Below, in pieces: positions 1-12,157 of a stretch of DNA of 64,000 nucleotides. This DNA is from Oxytricha trifallax (Eukaryota; Ciliophora; Spirotrichea; Sporadotrichida; Oxytrichidae), in assembly GCA_000711775.1 (NCBI GenBank), contig ARYC01002600.1:17241-81240 (forward strand), written 5' to 3'. The position numbers were made by a program, and so were the translations under genes. Numbering within the stretch: position 1 is the first letter of the stretch; each line of letters opens with the position of its first letter. The notes beneath the pieces are model-generated. The model did no database searches. It was not told the origin of the DNA and saw only the letters and a program-made list of their open reading frames with translations.

Positions 1-507
1 CTATTTAATAAGAAAAAGAAAAAGAAGTATAGATTTTTATAAAAGAAAAAGAAAGAAATGATATGAGTCAGTTCATCCATAATTAAAATATAGAAAGAAT
101 AATGAAGCTTATAGAGAGCTAGAACCTAATTGAATAAAAATTTAAGTAAACATTTAGAGATGATATTATTTATTCCAGCATGAATAAAATGTTTGAAAAT
201 AGGAATTATTCAATAAATTTAAATGATTCAAAAAAAAGAAACAAAAAATAAGCTTGATCTACAATTTATTTGTTTTGATCTAATTTTATGAAATAATATT
301 ATCAATTTGTCAAACTAATAGTAATAATTCCTTTTTATAGAATTAATCTGTAGAGAATTTTTTTAACAATAGATAATGATATTTTTAATTTAAAAATAAT
401 TTCGGTTACTTTACTCTAATTTAATTTAATCTAATTAATTCTGGCATTACTATTTCTTCAATTTAATTGGATTTTACTAATAACAAATTTAAAATGAATT
501 GATTTAA
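1..507. other. A+T-rich stretch, no gene seen
   Basis: A Lys-codon-like AAG/AAA-rich run at 5-60 is the only texture that looks coding, but TGA soon closes its frames. Nothing else is supported. Confidence 0.4.
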
Positions 508-684
508 ATGGCAAATCAATTAAATTAATTTATAAAATAATAGTAACAAGAATTAGACAATGAATTCATCGAAATTCAAGAAACAAAAAGTGAAGTCCTA
601 ACTTTGAATAAGAAATATTGCTAAAGAATTTTTAATGAGTAAAATTATTTATAAAAATAAATAAATATAAAGTTAAATTTATGA
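508..684 (+). pseudogene. Possible coiled-coil gene fragment
   Basis: A 58-codon frame (ATG 508, TGA 682) rich in Gln and Glu, with a stretch reading LDNEFIEIQETKSEV followed by LNKKYCQ. It resembles the coiled-coil middle of the family genes further right, without the cysteine module or the tail. It could be the remnant of a deleted copy or a chance frame in TGA-poor DNA. Confidence 0.3.
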
Positions 685-843
685 TCTAAGATTTATACTG
701 AACTGAAAAAATCAATCAGAGTAGATTTCCCTCTTTTATGTTAAACAAGGAAATAAATAATTTATTTTGAAAATGGTTACGATTTATAATAGGTTAACGT
801 GCTTTCATCTTTTTTAAGATAATAAAGAAGAGTAATTAAAATT

Positions 844-1267
844 ATTGTAAGAATAAATTTTATTTGGGAAAATGAATTGTAATCAAACTAATAAAATATA
901 AAATTAATGACAGTTATCAAATCCAAAGAGATCTAAATTCAAATCTAAGACGATTATACGGTCGGCTTATCCCGCAATTTTAAGTTGGACTTTTTTTGGC
1001 ATTATTACTGAATTATTCCAGGGGAAATGAAATATTTTAATTTAGACCTAACTCCCAGAAGTAAAAAAGAAAGGTTTTTCTAAATTGTACAATAAGATAA
1101 ATATATTATCGTAAAAACAGCTATGGATTTTTTTTTCAAATATGCTATGCAGTGAGCATTTTATTATTTTGGTTTGGAAATATTTTCCAAAAATATAACA
1201 GAAGGTAAATAATAATCAATTAATCTTAATTTCAATTTATTTTCCCAATTAAATGTATTCTTACAAT
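844..1267. mobile_element. Small inverted-repeat element, copy 1
   Basis: A 424-bp MITE-like element. The left end reads ATTGTAAGAATAAATTTTAT and the right end TGTATTCTTACAAT, near-inverted versions of one terminal sequence. Its interior shares blocks with the copies at 48950-49367 and 57246-57663, such as CCCGCAATTTTAAGTTGGAC. No coding capacity. It is more diverged than the 48.9-kb copy. Confidence 0.8.
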
Positions 1268-2040
1268 ATTAATCCATTTTATAAAAAAATAAAATTTTGA
1301 ACATAAAATTCTGTGAACGTTTTGTCATTTTAAACATATTGTGAATTAAATATTTTATAATTTAATTTGTAATTATTATTCATGTAATACTTAGATAATG
1401 GATTGATTGATGAACAACTACTAATTAAAAATTTAGATTAAAAATTAGATGATATTAAGTTATTCTTATCAGATTAAGTTTTATATAATGTGAAGGAGAT
1501 ACTTGCCTAAATAATAGATACCAAGGAACCACAAAATTGAATTTAAAATGCAAAATTTTTAATTAATCTTTTTAAAGCAATTGATAAATATTAAACCTTG
1601 TAAATTAATATTTTATAATAAATTTATATTTAAAACATATTCAGGATAAAAAACTATAGAGATTATTTATAATTTGCTCAATGCACAAGTTCTAATTAAT
1701 AATTTAGTATAAATTATCTTTTTATTTATTATATTTTTTTAAAAATGTTTATTTATATGAAAATTTCAAAATAATTAACTTAATATCAATCATATTTTGT
1801 TATTATAAATGATTTTAACTTATTAATCTTTGACATATAAAGAAATATTTGATGATGCATCCTTAAATTATAAATTAAGATTTCTAATATAATTATCATT
1901 GTTATTTTCAATGTTTTTTGAACAAAAAGTTTATGTTGTTTTAAATTTAAAAGTGTTAAATAAATGAACCAATTAAGTTTAAAATTATATTTATGATTTT
2001 TAATTTTGAAATTTCTCTTAAATTATAATTATTTATTAAA
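1268..2040. other. Intergenic, A+T-rich
   Basis: No gene, repeat or structured RNA recognised. Confidence 0.5.
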
Positions 2041-2832
2041 ATGAATTAGTAATGCAATCTTTGCTTGAACAAATTCAACAATCTTTTATTCTTCTCACCT
2101 TACACTTTCTACTAATGTGACAATATACTAGATTTCTTTTATTAAAAATAAAAAAATGAATTCAAAGAATAATAAAAACTACCCAAATTTCTCTGCCAAA
2201 TTTGTTATGAACAGGAGACTATAAGTTTAGAGTTTGTGAAGGAAGAATTTAGTATTAGAGATGAAATTATCAGTGATTAATATGAGGAAAAATTTTAATA
2301 TATTAATCAATTCTTAGGAGAAGAGCTATTAAACAAAATTATTTGGTTGCAAAATCATATAAATAATGCATCTAATAATTCAATATTTAATTTTTTTATT
2401 GATTATACTAGGTAATAATAATCAGAGATATAGAGATTAATTCATGAATTATCAAACTAAATATTTTTTAAATTGGATGATACATTGAAATCAGATTTGT
2501 TAAAAATGGAAAGCGATTATAAAAAGTTAAATGAATAAAAATCATAATTACTTCAACTTAATTAAGAATTTATCGAAGCGAACTTGGTCAATGAATAATA
2601 TTTATTGAAAGAAATCAATTAGTAAATCAGGAATCTTAAATATCTAGATTGTAAATATTATTAAAATATAATAAAAAGTCAAAATAATTTTCATAGTTTA
2701 ATATATTTAAATAAAAATTATTTATATAATAAAGATATTAATATTATTATTAATTATAGATCTTTTTCTTTTAAAAAAATGTTATAATTTATAAAACCCC
2801 AAGAGTAAAATTTCAACGAATTTTATGAATGA
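2041..2832 (+). pseudogene. Cys-module/coiled-coil family gene, 3' end replaced by element
   Basis: Opens MNQQCNLC with a CxxC at residues 5-8, a middle YQCDN, then FLCQICYEQE around residue 53, followed by a Gln/Glu-rich coiled coil. The frame stays open for 263 codons, but from 2793 it runs through the terminal repeat of the 2.9-kb element, which supplies the last residues and the TGA at 2830. No family tail (FYxxQIxKL or NPQN) is present, so the native 3' end is lost or decayed. A truncated but still open protein is possible. Confidence 0.75.
2793..2813 (+). repeat. Left terminal inverted repeat of the 2.9-kb element
   Basis: Begins AAAACCCCAAGAGTAAAATT and is an exact reverse complement of 5677-5697. 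Confidence 0.9.
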
Positions 2833-2875
2833 GAAATTAATCAACAATGAATAAATTGCTTGTCTATATAAATTA

Positions 2876-5465
2876 TCACGAATCAACAATCTTGCAAATC
2901 TTGTCGTAGTAATTCTTCTCCTCTCTGGTCATTGTTGAGCTGCCTGTTATACTGGCCTTAATGTCGTTCTTAAACACAATCTCTTACCAATACCACAATC
3001 TCAGCTGGTCCGGTCTCCACCTTTTCCCAGACGTTGGAGAAGTAATCAATGATAACGCGGGGGCCCATGGGTTTGCAATGCAGACTGTCTGCAGCCCCGA
3101 GTACACCTTGTCCTGGCTCACCCTCTCAAGCTTCTAGATTTTGGCGTTGACGAGGTCCACCTGGGTCTGGCTTGGTTGGGTATTGAAGTCATTGAGATTG
3201 GTCGAGGTGCTCCCACTTCTTGGGAAATGCACTTCAACTAGTAAGATGCTGCCATGGACCTAGTCCAATGCCAAGCGAACAGGAGATCTTCGTGATCCTC
3301 AGGATGAACTTCAAATCTCTCAATTATGCTTTCATAGGCAAATCCTTTCCCCATATCAAGAATTCAAAATACCTGCAGACAAATTCAAAGCAGCAAAAGG
3401 TAGTCTTCATGAGATACTTTTCTTTTGCCTCTGCTCCATTACTAATTTCTAACTTTTAATTTTCTAATTTAATTATAATTTAATAGGGCGTCTTTGATTT
3501 TAAAAATTGGGAATAGAACTTTAATTAGCCTATTAAAAATTTGCCTAACTTACCAAATGAGTGTTGCAAACGAATTTGAGGGTAAAAACGCAAATGGGGA
3601 CCATCAAAGATAGTCATTCGAGAGCTCTTGAAAAGATGCATCGTCCTCTAATCTACGACAAAGACAAGTATTTCCAAGGCTGAGATAATCTTCAGATACG
3701 AATGGTGACGGATTGGCGCTTTTGATAGAGTATTGGTGATCGTGAATTCATATATGTGGTAGCAAAAAATGCCCTCAAAAGATGTGCTAGTCTAAGAATT
3801 TCACTATTCGGTAAAAGGCTTCCGCTATCTTCACATGACCTGAGGAACCTGGTAACTCGAGACCTGCGGTCAAATATCTCATATAGTGGGCCTTCCCCAA
3901 CAGTCGCGTATCCCTACAAATAATTACTGACTTGCTCTGCAATTTCTAAAGAGGAGTATTCTTTCATGTATACTTCCTCCTCACTCTCTATTGGCATGCA
4001 GACCAACTGGCTGCGTAATACACCCACCTCCTTGGGTGACTTGGAGTCTGAGAGATTGGTCTTTGTATGAATACTTATGAGGTCACAAGGATTTTATAAA
4101 ATAGCCTATGAAGACACAATTTGCTACACGTCAACGTCTTATTAGGAAGATGATGTGTTGGGAATTAGAGTTTTAACGGGACCCCCACGCCTTCGTTTAT
4201 TGAATGGTTTAGATTTCGTCTGCATGAAGAAGGATTTCACCTGGCGGATTCCTCTGGTTTTAAAAGCTTTTCTCTTTCCTGTACCATCCTGAGAGTGAGT
4301 TTGGAGAAGGTGTTGGTTTAAAGAGTGTCATTGAATAGTGAATACATTTGGTTGGCTATTCCATCGTTGGTTGCATTGAAGAGCCTCGGCAATAGGGGTC
4401 GTAGCTTGCTGATAGTTGATGAAATGTAGTCGTTAACCTCGGGCTTCAGCAGGCAGTACATGAATATTTTTTGTATTTTGTTTTCTTGAATAACCTAGTC
4501 CTCATATATTTGTGCCAGCAGCATTTTTGAGTGTCCTTATCATCCTTAAGTCGAAACTCCCTCGACCGTTTAATGGCGTCCAGACCAAGCATAATCAAAT
4601 TAACCTGCTCCCTCTAGGCATCCTGCTCTCTCTCAGCTGTATTAAGTAGCGATAGCGTCGTTAGATAGTAGTTTTGGATTTGCTTCTGATCTGTGGTCGC
4701 CTTGATATAAAAATCTTAGAGTTGGGTGTCCGTTAGCCTTGCAGATGCTGATTTATTATGCAACTTCTTGTCTAACGGTTATTTGTTGGTGGATTGGATT
4801 TTTATTATTTTTTAATTTTTTAGTTTAATTTGTTCTAGTAGATTGCTAAGTTTATTGCTCAAGTCAGGAGATAAGTCGCTTAGTGATGAGTGCCTTGGTA
4901 AAGGATATGTACATCCTATACTAGGACCTGCTGAGGGTGTTATCTCCAGTTAGTTATTATTAGAAAGTCTTAATGCCGTGTCTATTGTGTTTTTTTCAAC
5001 TGCCAATAAAGTATTTGTCTTTTAGTATTGAATAGGGCCCCCACTTCTAGCCTTGGGCTCGTCTCCATTTCTTTGATCGTTCTTCGCATCTCAATTAGTA
5101 CCTTCCATCGTCTCTTCAGTCTCTCTCTCCTTCTAGTTGGGTTAATCATCCACAAAGGTCAGCTTGCGAACTGTAGTGTGTTGCTGTATTATAGAGTCCA
5201 CCATCTCCTGGTAATAGGTAGTAACGTCGTCGCCAAAGATGATTGGAACTTAGTCGACTATCTCTTTCTCACATCTTTTCTCAACTGTTATATTGTCCAT
5301 TAAACATCTTAGTTTTATCTTTAAAATTTCATGTTCTGGTATGTAGGTTTGCATGAGGAGAGCCCAAAGGTTTGGCGGAAGCACCCGCAGATCAATCTTG
5401 ACTGGAGATGAGGAGAGGAAGTTAGTGATGGTATTAGTCACCCTGCTATCCCGGCTGGGCATCAA
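2876..5465 (-). pseudogene. Long unrecognised protein, several frame changes
   Basis: Reverse-strand coding from ATG 5463-5465 (MPSRDSRVTNT) to TGA at 2876 (ending NYYDKICKIVDS). The codons are well balanced and G+C-richer than the neighbours, with TAA/TAG as Gln. Continuity needs frame changes near 4528 and 4258 (each one A short in an A-run), near 3690, near 3240, and at least one more between about 3110 and 2950. Between 3553 and 3449 the A+T-rich stretch starts GTAAGT and ends TTAG and restores the frame, so a 105-nt intron is likely. Recognisable stretches include YCLLKPEVNDYISS, EIAEQVSNYLQGYATVGEGP and DYFSNVWEKVETGPAE. I do not recognise the protein. The frame breaks may be decay or base-calling errors in homopolymers. 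Confidence 0.6.
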
Positions 5466-5676
5466 GGTTGTAGATTGAAGGCAAAATTATTATAATTTAA
5501 GGAGATTAGTATAAATAAAATTTAATCAAATCACGCTTAATAATTTGGTAGCTTTATGTTTTATTAAAACACCCCTATATATATATTGTACAATGCTAAT
5601 TAATTTAAAAGCCACAAAATGTTTTATAATAATAAAAATATAGTATTTATTAATTTTTTTAATTCACAATTAATTC

Positions 5677-5697
5677 AAATTTTACTCTTGGGGTTTT
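5677..5697 (-). repeat. Right terminal inverted repeat of the 2.9-kb element
   Basis: Ends CTCTTGGGGTTTT, the exact inverse of 2793-2813. Confidence 0.9.
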
Positions 5698-6263
5698 AAT
5701 AAACAAAAGCATAGGATAGAAATTATTAATAATTAATTTAATTCTTTTTATTTTCCTATTCAAATCTATTATTTCAATAAATCTATTAAAAATTTTTTGA
5801 AGAAATGTCTAAATTTATTTAAGTTTAAGATCCACAAAATTGAACATAGATTAATTAATTATATAATAGTTATTTTCCTTCCATCTTTTTAATTCTATTT
5901 TAATTAATATTTCTGATAGGATTCATAATTTTTCAAAAATGATTATTAAAAAATTCATTATTTTAATTCCAATTTAAACGATAAAGTTATATTAATAGGA
6001 TTATAAAAATATGTATGAAATGATATTTATTGTTAGTAGATGTTTTCTATTTTTAATTTTCTCATCACTTAGTATTTAAATATAAGATAAAAAACAAAGA
6101 AAATTAAAATTACGATAAATAAATTATAATCGATTACAACTAATTTAATGATATTAATTTTATAATATATAGTTAATAGAGAAATAGTTTAGTTTAAATT
6201 GAATATATAATTAAAGTGAATGTTTGAATAAAACAATTAAATATAATTATATATCTTTTAAGA
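5698..6263. other. Intergenic, A+T-rich
   Basis: Starts right after the element. I could not find the missing 3' part of the interrupted gene here. No other feature seen. Confidence 0.4.
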
Positions 6264-6908
6264 TCATTTTTCAACAAACGGGACTATTAAATCCACTTTA
6301 TACAATTCTTATATTTTCTGTTCAATTTGAAGTTTAGTTATTTATGAATTGTAAAAGCTTTCTGCATCCACACTTGATATTAACATATTGGCTATATGAT
6401 CCTTATTTTGATCCAAATATTGCTATTTTAATTAAATTAACTGCTTTTCTTTATCTTTTAATTCTTCAATTTCTAATTTTATCCTTTACTTTAGACTTAA
6501 ATGAATTTGCTTAAATGATTCATTTATAAAAGACATGGGACTATTAAAATCTTAAGGCATTTCTATTTTAAGTTCTTAATTTAATGAAATAATATTTTCC
6601 AAGATAATTTTAGCAGTTTGATCAAAGTATTTCTAAAATTCATCGTTTAATTTTAATTAATCTTTTAATTTTTTAATTTCCTCTTTTTATTTCTTAATAA
6701 AATCTAAATTTGAATAATCCATTTAAATAATTTTCTTATTATAGCATTCTGAGCAGAGAAACATGACATCTTAAACGAAATTAATTTTATTTTTATAGTA
6801 TAGATGCTTTAACGTCTCAAAGTCATCGCAGCATATTTCACTTATATTATAAATTCTTAGTTTTGGATATTAGTAATTACAATTTTAACATTAATATGAT
6901 TTATTCAT
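6264..6908 (-). CDS. Family gene, subfamily b (Cys module + coiled coil)
   Basis: 214 residues. CxxC at 7-10, CCDDF at 26-30, FLCSECYNKK with Cys 52 and 55: a probable zinc-binding module. Residues 65-180 are Lys/Glu/Gln-rich and should form a coiled coil. FYNSQITKLQIEQK near 185 is the tail motif shared with 10948, 18813 and 28474. It ends VDLIVPFVEK, without the KDPQTE ending of its relatives, so it is the outlier of the subfamily. No in-frame TGA. Function unknown; binding role inferred only from the architecture. Confidence 0.85.
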
Positions 6909-7520
6909 TTCAAGATTAATATTAGAAAATTAATTTTACAATATTAAATACTTATATTGGGGAAGTATCCTGCTCTAAAGAAGATATTTTCGCTCTCTTT
7001 GGGAAGTTTTGCCCCCATACATAATGTATATAGTATTCATAATTTTTTAAAAATGTTTATCATCAATTTTCTTATAATATATTAGCCAATATATCTTTCT
7101 ACCTTGAAATAAATTTTAAATATAAAATTAAATTTAAATTAAATCACATTATTCATTAATTAAAAACAATCATTTAAACATTGTTTTTTATAAATAATAA
7201 GACAAAGATAGAAACCCATTGAAAATTTTAGATTAGAAAAATGTGTTTAATATATGGTTATAGCTAATTGAAATTTTGATTTATATGTTGCTAATATATT
7301 ATTGCTTAAAAAATAAATTTAAATGTAGAAAGTGAAAACTATACAAGGGGAAGAAAATCTCCCTCTTTTTAATAAAATCAAAATTTTAACCTTAAATGAC
7401 CGAATATTTAAATATTCAAATTACTCGATCAATTAAAGTATAAAGCTCATTCAATATAGAATTATAAAATTATAAAAATACAATAAATTAAAATTTAATT
7501 TTTAATCAAACTTTTAAATC
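6909..7520. other. Divergent intergenic region
   Basis: Lies between divergently transcribed 6264-6908 (-) and 7521 (+), so it should hold both promoters. A short G+C-richer patch at 6958-7018 (GGGGAAG... to GCCCCCAT) has weak counterparts near 7345, 10200 and 17880. No conserved promoter motif could be defined. Confidence 0.4.
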
Positions 7521-8171
7521 ATGGCCAAGAGATGCAACAATTGCTTATAATATTGTTACATACTAAATTTATACAGCAAGGAGAAGTATGTTTGTGACAA
7601 CATTGATGATTTTAGAAAAATGTATATTTACAATTAAATTTCAGTAAAAAGTTAATTATTTTTGTGCGACAAGTGTTACTAAAATGAGATATTGAAAAAG
7701 GATTTTGTGCAATTTGAGATCAATGCAATAAAGACTTAGCTAAATAAAAAAACAGAATTTAAAAGCACACTGTATGAAAAATTTGAAAAATATTTTCAAG
7801 AAACAATACAACTTTATAAGGATAATATTAATAATGTAGGCTTAAAATTCAACAAGATTTTTTTAGATGCAGAGACCCCAATATAACTTATAAACTATTT
7901 ATTCAATGAAATTTAATAAAATACACTGATAAATCTATAAACAGATATCGATAATTCAAATAAAAAGGCTGAGAGACTTAAAGTATCATAGAATTAATTC
8001 ATGCAATAAAATAAAAATAATATTCAAGAAAATTTGATCAATCAAGGAGAAGCATTTACATTTTTTGAAAGATAAATATCAAAACTTAAGATTCAACAGA
8101 AAGTGGATGCTTTAACTAAAATAAAGAAGATAACAGAATTTATCATTGAAGATCCTCAAGATAAATTATGA
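7521..8171 (+). CDS. Family gene, subfamily a
   Basis: 216 residues. Starts MAKRCNNCLQYCYILNLYSK (CxxC at 5-8), then YVCDN and LFLCDKCYQNE. The middle contains FEKYFQETIQLYKDN and the end FFERQISKLKIQQK followed by FIIEDPQDKL. Its closest relative here is 13163, near-identical through the last 90 residues, which pairs this block with the next one. It is followed by 8711 in the same orientation. All glutamines but a few are TAA/TAG. Start chosen as the first ATG before the CxxC, preceded by an A-rich leader. Confidence 0.88.
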
Positions 8172-8710
8172 TAAATTTAATGTTATATTTAAAGTTTATA
8201 TTCTTAATTCTAATTTAATATTTCTTAATCCTTTTTATAATAAATTAAATTTATTTTAATTTATATAATTTCTTAAAGCTCCTTAAGCATAGTAATAGTT
8301 ATGTTCTCTACAAAGTAAAAGTTTTAATAAAATTAATTATATTATTATATTTTAAGAGTTAAATTTTATTATAAATATAACTTTTAGAGAAGATAATAAT
8401 TATTAAATGAACAAAACGATTATTTAGTAAAAGTCCGATATCAGTGCCGAGGCTAATTAAAAACAAATACTATCTCCAATCTTAAAACCTTTATTTAGAA
8501 TTTGATTATAATTTATTTATATTATATGGGAAAATATTAAACAAATATTGAAATATAAAATATAATAAGTTTATAAATTAATGAAATTCATTTAATTTTC
8601 AAATATTTAACAATACTATTTTAAATATTTAAATAAATAAAGTGTTTATTTAATTAAAATAATAATTAAAATATAAATAATAAAATTATAAAACTTGATT
8701 AAAATATAAA
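8172..8710. other. Intergenic, A+T-rich
   Basis: Nothing recognisable. Part of it resembles sequence downstream of 13810 (stretch with CTTTTAGAGA and GAAATAAC), as expected for block duplicates. Confidence 0.4.
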
Positions 8711-9367
8711 ATGAATAAGAACCAAAAATGCAATATTTGCTAATAAAGTTTCCAACTGTTGAATTTGTACAACAAGAAATAATATGCATGTGATAACTTC
8801 TATCACTTCAACAAAGATTACATTGATAATTTTATGCATCGAAAAGAAATATAATTTCTATGTGACGTTTGTTACAGAAAAGAGTTACTTTAAAAGAAAT
8901 TTATGAAAGTTGAAATTAATTCATTCAAAAAATTCAAAAATTAAACTACCTTTAACTATTAAAGCTCATTATATAATAAATTTGAGAAATACTTTTAGGA
9001 GACTGCCAGAATTTTGAATGAAAATATCAATTATGTCAACTAAAAATTAAAACAGGTAATTCAAATCGCAGATACTCCAATCTAATTAATAAATTATATT
9101 TTCTAACAAGCTAAATAGAGCATTTAAAGCAATTTGTAAAACGATATTGAGCATTCAATAAAAAAGATGGAGAAGATTAAATAATCAAAGATTTAATTTA
9201 TTAATTAGAATAAAGAAAATTTTCAAGAAAATCTTATGGATGAAGAGGAAGTTTCTATATTTTATGAAAGTTAAATATAAAAGCTTAGGATTGACCAGAA
9301 GAAAGATTTATTAAGAGAAATTAATAATGTAGGAAAATTCATCGTCCAAGATACTTAAACTAAGTGA
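8711..9367 (+). CDS. Family gene, subfamily a
   Basis: 218 residues, with cysteines at 7, 10, 27, 51 and 54 (CNIC, YACDNFYHF, FLCDVCYRK). The coiled coil spans about 70-180, with FEKYFQETARILNENINYV in the middle. The tail reads FYESQIQKLRIDQKKD, ending GKFIVQDTQTK before TGA. The protein is nearly identical to 16571 over the first 60 residues (block II counterpart), and the degraded copy at 26971 shares the same start. About 540 bp downstream of 7521, same strand. No regulatory site identified. Confidence 0.88.
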
Positions 9368-10947
9368 AAATCAATTTAATTATAATCATACATATTATTT
9401 TATTAATAATTTAATACTTGAGAAATTTATGTTTATGAACTTATAATTTGAAAATTTTATATATTATTTTTTTGTGACTCTACTTAAATAAATTTATATT
9501 AAAATTGATTCCAAGTTATAAATAATAGATCCAATAATTTTAGTAAAATATAAAATATATGCAAGAGATATTAAAAATTTGCCAAATTTTTAATAAAAAA
9601 TGATTAACTGGAGCATCCTAGTCAAATATTCTTACTTATATTTTTGTAGTATTTTTAGTTCTACAACAAGAAAATCATTCGAGAATAGATTTATATGAGA
9701 TTTCAGATATCTTGTTTTTTAATATTTTAATATTTTCTGTGAGAACATAGATTTACTTCTTTAATTGATAATTATTTAAGTTTAAGTGATTACTTTATAA
9801 AAGATTCTTAAACAAAATTTAATTTTTTTATTCAGATTTATAATCTTTAGCTACCACTTTATAATAAGCTTCATTATAAAATGATAAAGGATGATTCTAC
9901 ATCCCTTAAAACTAATTTATAATTTATCAAATAAAAAAATAATTTATTAGCATTGAAACCCCCCTTAGTAATAATGAATTAATTTTTTCAATTACAAACT
10001 AAACAAATCTAAAAATTTACCACTCATATTGCTATAAATTAATCCAACAAATAAAGTGTAAGTCTATTACTTATTTTTTAATAGATTATTATTAATGATT
10101 GAAATTTTCAATTTAATATATCTATATACTTTATGCCTAGATAACACCCCACAATTATTTTACAATATTTATTCAATTTTATTTTATTTTATTAATTTTA
10201 GGGGGAAGTTTACTGCTTCAGAAATGGCATATAGCCTAAGTGATAATTTCCTCCCTTAAACATAAATTTATATAATTTCTATAAATTTCTCTAAATCGTT
10301 ATCATTAATTAGGTTATTATAATTACTATATTAGTATTCAGTATTTCTTAACATAATAAAATTTCAAATATTTTTATAAAGTAATATATAATAAATTAAA
10401 TAATTAGTGAAACATATAAAATAATAAATAATTAGAAAATGGATAAATAGACTTTAAAATTTAATTGAAAATGTTTTTAAGATTGGGTTAAAGAAAAATA
10501 CAATATAAAAGTGAGAGGAAAAAAAATTTCCCTTAAAGTCTTTTAATCATGTTACTAATGTTTATAATTTACTAAAAACATTTTAAAATATAAAAATTTT
10601 AAAATGTCTTTGTTTTTATTAAAAAAACTTTGAATAGTTAAAATCTACGAAAAAAATGATGTTTGTCAAATTACCTTAAAATTATGAGATCTATTCAAGA
10701 TTATGAATAAATCTAAATTTGAGTTTATTACAACATTTTAATTGTATATATTTAAAATGACCAATTACATTTGTTTTTCAATTTATTCTTGATAAACTAA
10801 AAAAGAAGATAATACATTATAAAAAATAAAATCCATTAAATATTATAAAATAAAGAAATTTATTATTAAAAAATTTAACTAATTAGTATAAATGTATTTT
10901 TATTTTTAATTGTAGCTTAATTAATAAATTACAATAATCATATTAAA
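9368..10947. other. Convergent intergenic region
   Basis: Lies between convergent 8711 (+) and 10948 (-). Much of it aligns by eye with 17222-18812 in block II. Contains a G+C-richer patch at 10200-10260 (GGGGGAAGTTTACTGCTTC) and a short GAAACCCCCCTTAG at 9955. No gene seen. Confidence 0.45.
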
Positions 10948-11604
10948 TCACTCAGTTTGAGGATCTTTTATGATAAAAGGTTTGATTAAGTCAAGCTTTT
11001 TGAGTCCTTCACTCTTCCGATCAATTCTGAGTTTCTATATTTGCTTGTTGTAAAACTAGACTGCATCCTCTGGAGAAATTAATTTACTAGCTATATGCTC
11101 TTTATTTGCTTCCATGTATGAATCCTTCAATTAATTGAGTTTAACCTTCTTATTATTCAACAATTTAATCTCCTCCTTTAAGTTAGACTTAAGGCCTTAT
11201 TAAATTTGCTAAAACATATCATTAATAAAAGATATGGGATCATTGATATTCTAAAGCAATGATACCTTAAGTTCTTGATTCATTTGAGTTAAATTTTCTT
11301 ATAGAATTTTTGCAGTTTCGTCAAAGTATTTTTGAAACTCATTATCAAAGATATCTTTTATTTATACTTTATTAGTTTGGATTTTTTATTTCCTTAAGGA
11401 ATCTGAATTTTTTATTTCAGGAAAGTTAATTCGTAGCTAATAGCATCCTGAACAAAGAAAATCTATATCTCTAAAGGTCAAGAAGTTTTTCTATTAAAGT
11501 CTTTATAAGGTTTAAAGACTATCACAGCATAATTCATTAGAACTTATAACTGTGAGTTTTTGGAATTTGTCAGGGCAATATGAGCATTGATACATATTAT
11601 TCAT
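10948..11604 (-). CDS. Family gene, subfamily b
   Basis: 218 residues. CxxC at 7-10, LCCDS at 25-29, FLCSGCYQLR near 52. The middle has FQKYFDETAKILQENL, then INDPISFINDMFQQIQQGL, a segment conserved in 18813 and 28474. The tail is FYNKQIQKLRIDRK, then KPFIIKDPQTE. A second in-frame ATG lies three codons downstream; I chose the first. About 80 percent of residues match 18813 by eye. Confidence 0.88.
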
Positions 11605-11982
11605 TCTTAGTGATTTTAAAAGATTATTAAAATAATTGTAAAAAATGAATCTTATTAAATCTGATATCTTTAATCATAGTTTTAAACATTTAAAATATTG
11701 ATTAAATAAGTTATTATATGTTAATAAAATTTAATTTTTTTGTTATATAGTATAATTTAATTTATTATTTAAAAGAATAAGCATAAAAACAAAAAATTAA
11801 GAATTATAATTTCTGTATTCTTTTGAAGTTTTAAAATTATAAATATTTATTAAATTTTATCATTATTAATTATTCATTAAAATTAGTATTTTTGCATAGA
11901 TATTTTAATAATGAATTCATTAACATCAAAATATTACTCTGATAATTTTTATTCTAATTGCAGGATAAAAAAATATATAATA
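11605..11982. other. Intergenic, A+T-rich
   Basis: Upstream side of 10948. No motif recognised. Confidence 0.4.
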
Positions 11983-12157
11983 ATGTTGAAGGAATACATT
12001 TGATTTAGGAAAAAATGTTATAAATAAATAAACAAATTCAATAAATAGTGCCAATTAAGTTTCTAGAAACCAAGAAAATATCGTTCTAGATCTATAGAGA
12101 ATTTAAAAATTGTCTAGCATTCCTGGAGTTAGATAACTCGACTTTAATTTTGTGTGA
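11983..12157. mobile_element. Small inverted-repeat element, left half only
   Basis: Carries the terminal motif (GGAATACATTTGATTTAGGA) and internal blocks of the left arm of the 57.2-kb copy (TCTATAGAGAATTTAAAAAT; CTGGAGTTAGATAACTCGAC), then homology stops. A deleted relic of the same family as 844-1267. Confidence 0.65.

Larger units (their letters stand above)
2793..5697. mobile_element. 2.9-kb element with telomere-like inverted ends
   Basis: Bounded by a perfect 21-bp inverted repeat (2793-2813 and 5677-5697) that begins AAAACCCCAAGAG. The first residues mimic the hypotrich telomere repeat C4A4. The interior is clearly richer in G+C than the surroundings and carries one long reverse-strand gene, but no DDE transposase was recognised. 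It lies inside the 3' part of the family gene starting at 2041. No clear target-site duplication: the flanks are TTTAT on the left and AATAA on the right. It may be a transposon family distinct from TBE, or an integrated chromosome-like unit. Confidence 0.75.
7521..11604. repeat. Duplicated block I (a-gene, a-gene, convergent b-gene)
   Basis: Gene order + + - (7521, 8711, 10948) recurs at 13163, 16571, 18813 (block II), and in decayed form at 22268, 26971, 28474 (block III). Intergenic DNA matches as well: around 9598 and 17458 (GATTAACTGGAGCATCCTAG against AATTAACTGTAGTATACTAG), and around 10130 and 18365 (both with CCCACAATTATTTT). Confidence 0.8.

Noticed and set aside
2793-5697. A TBE element
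   Set aside because: Its ends share only the AAAACCCC start with TBE, it lacks the second C4A4 unit, and no DDE transposase was found in it.
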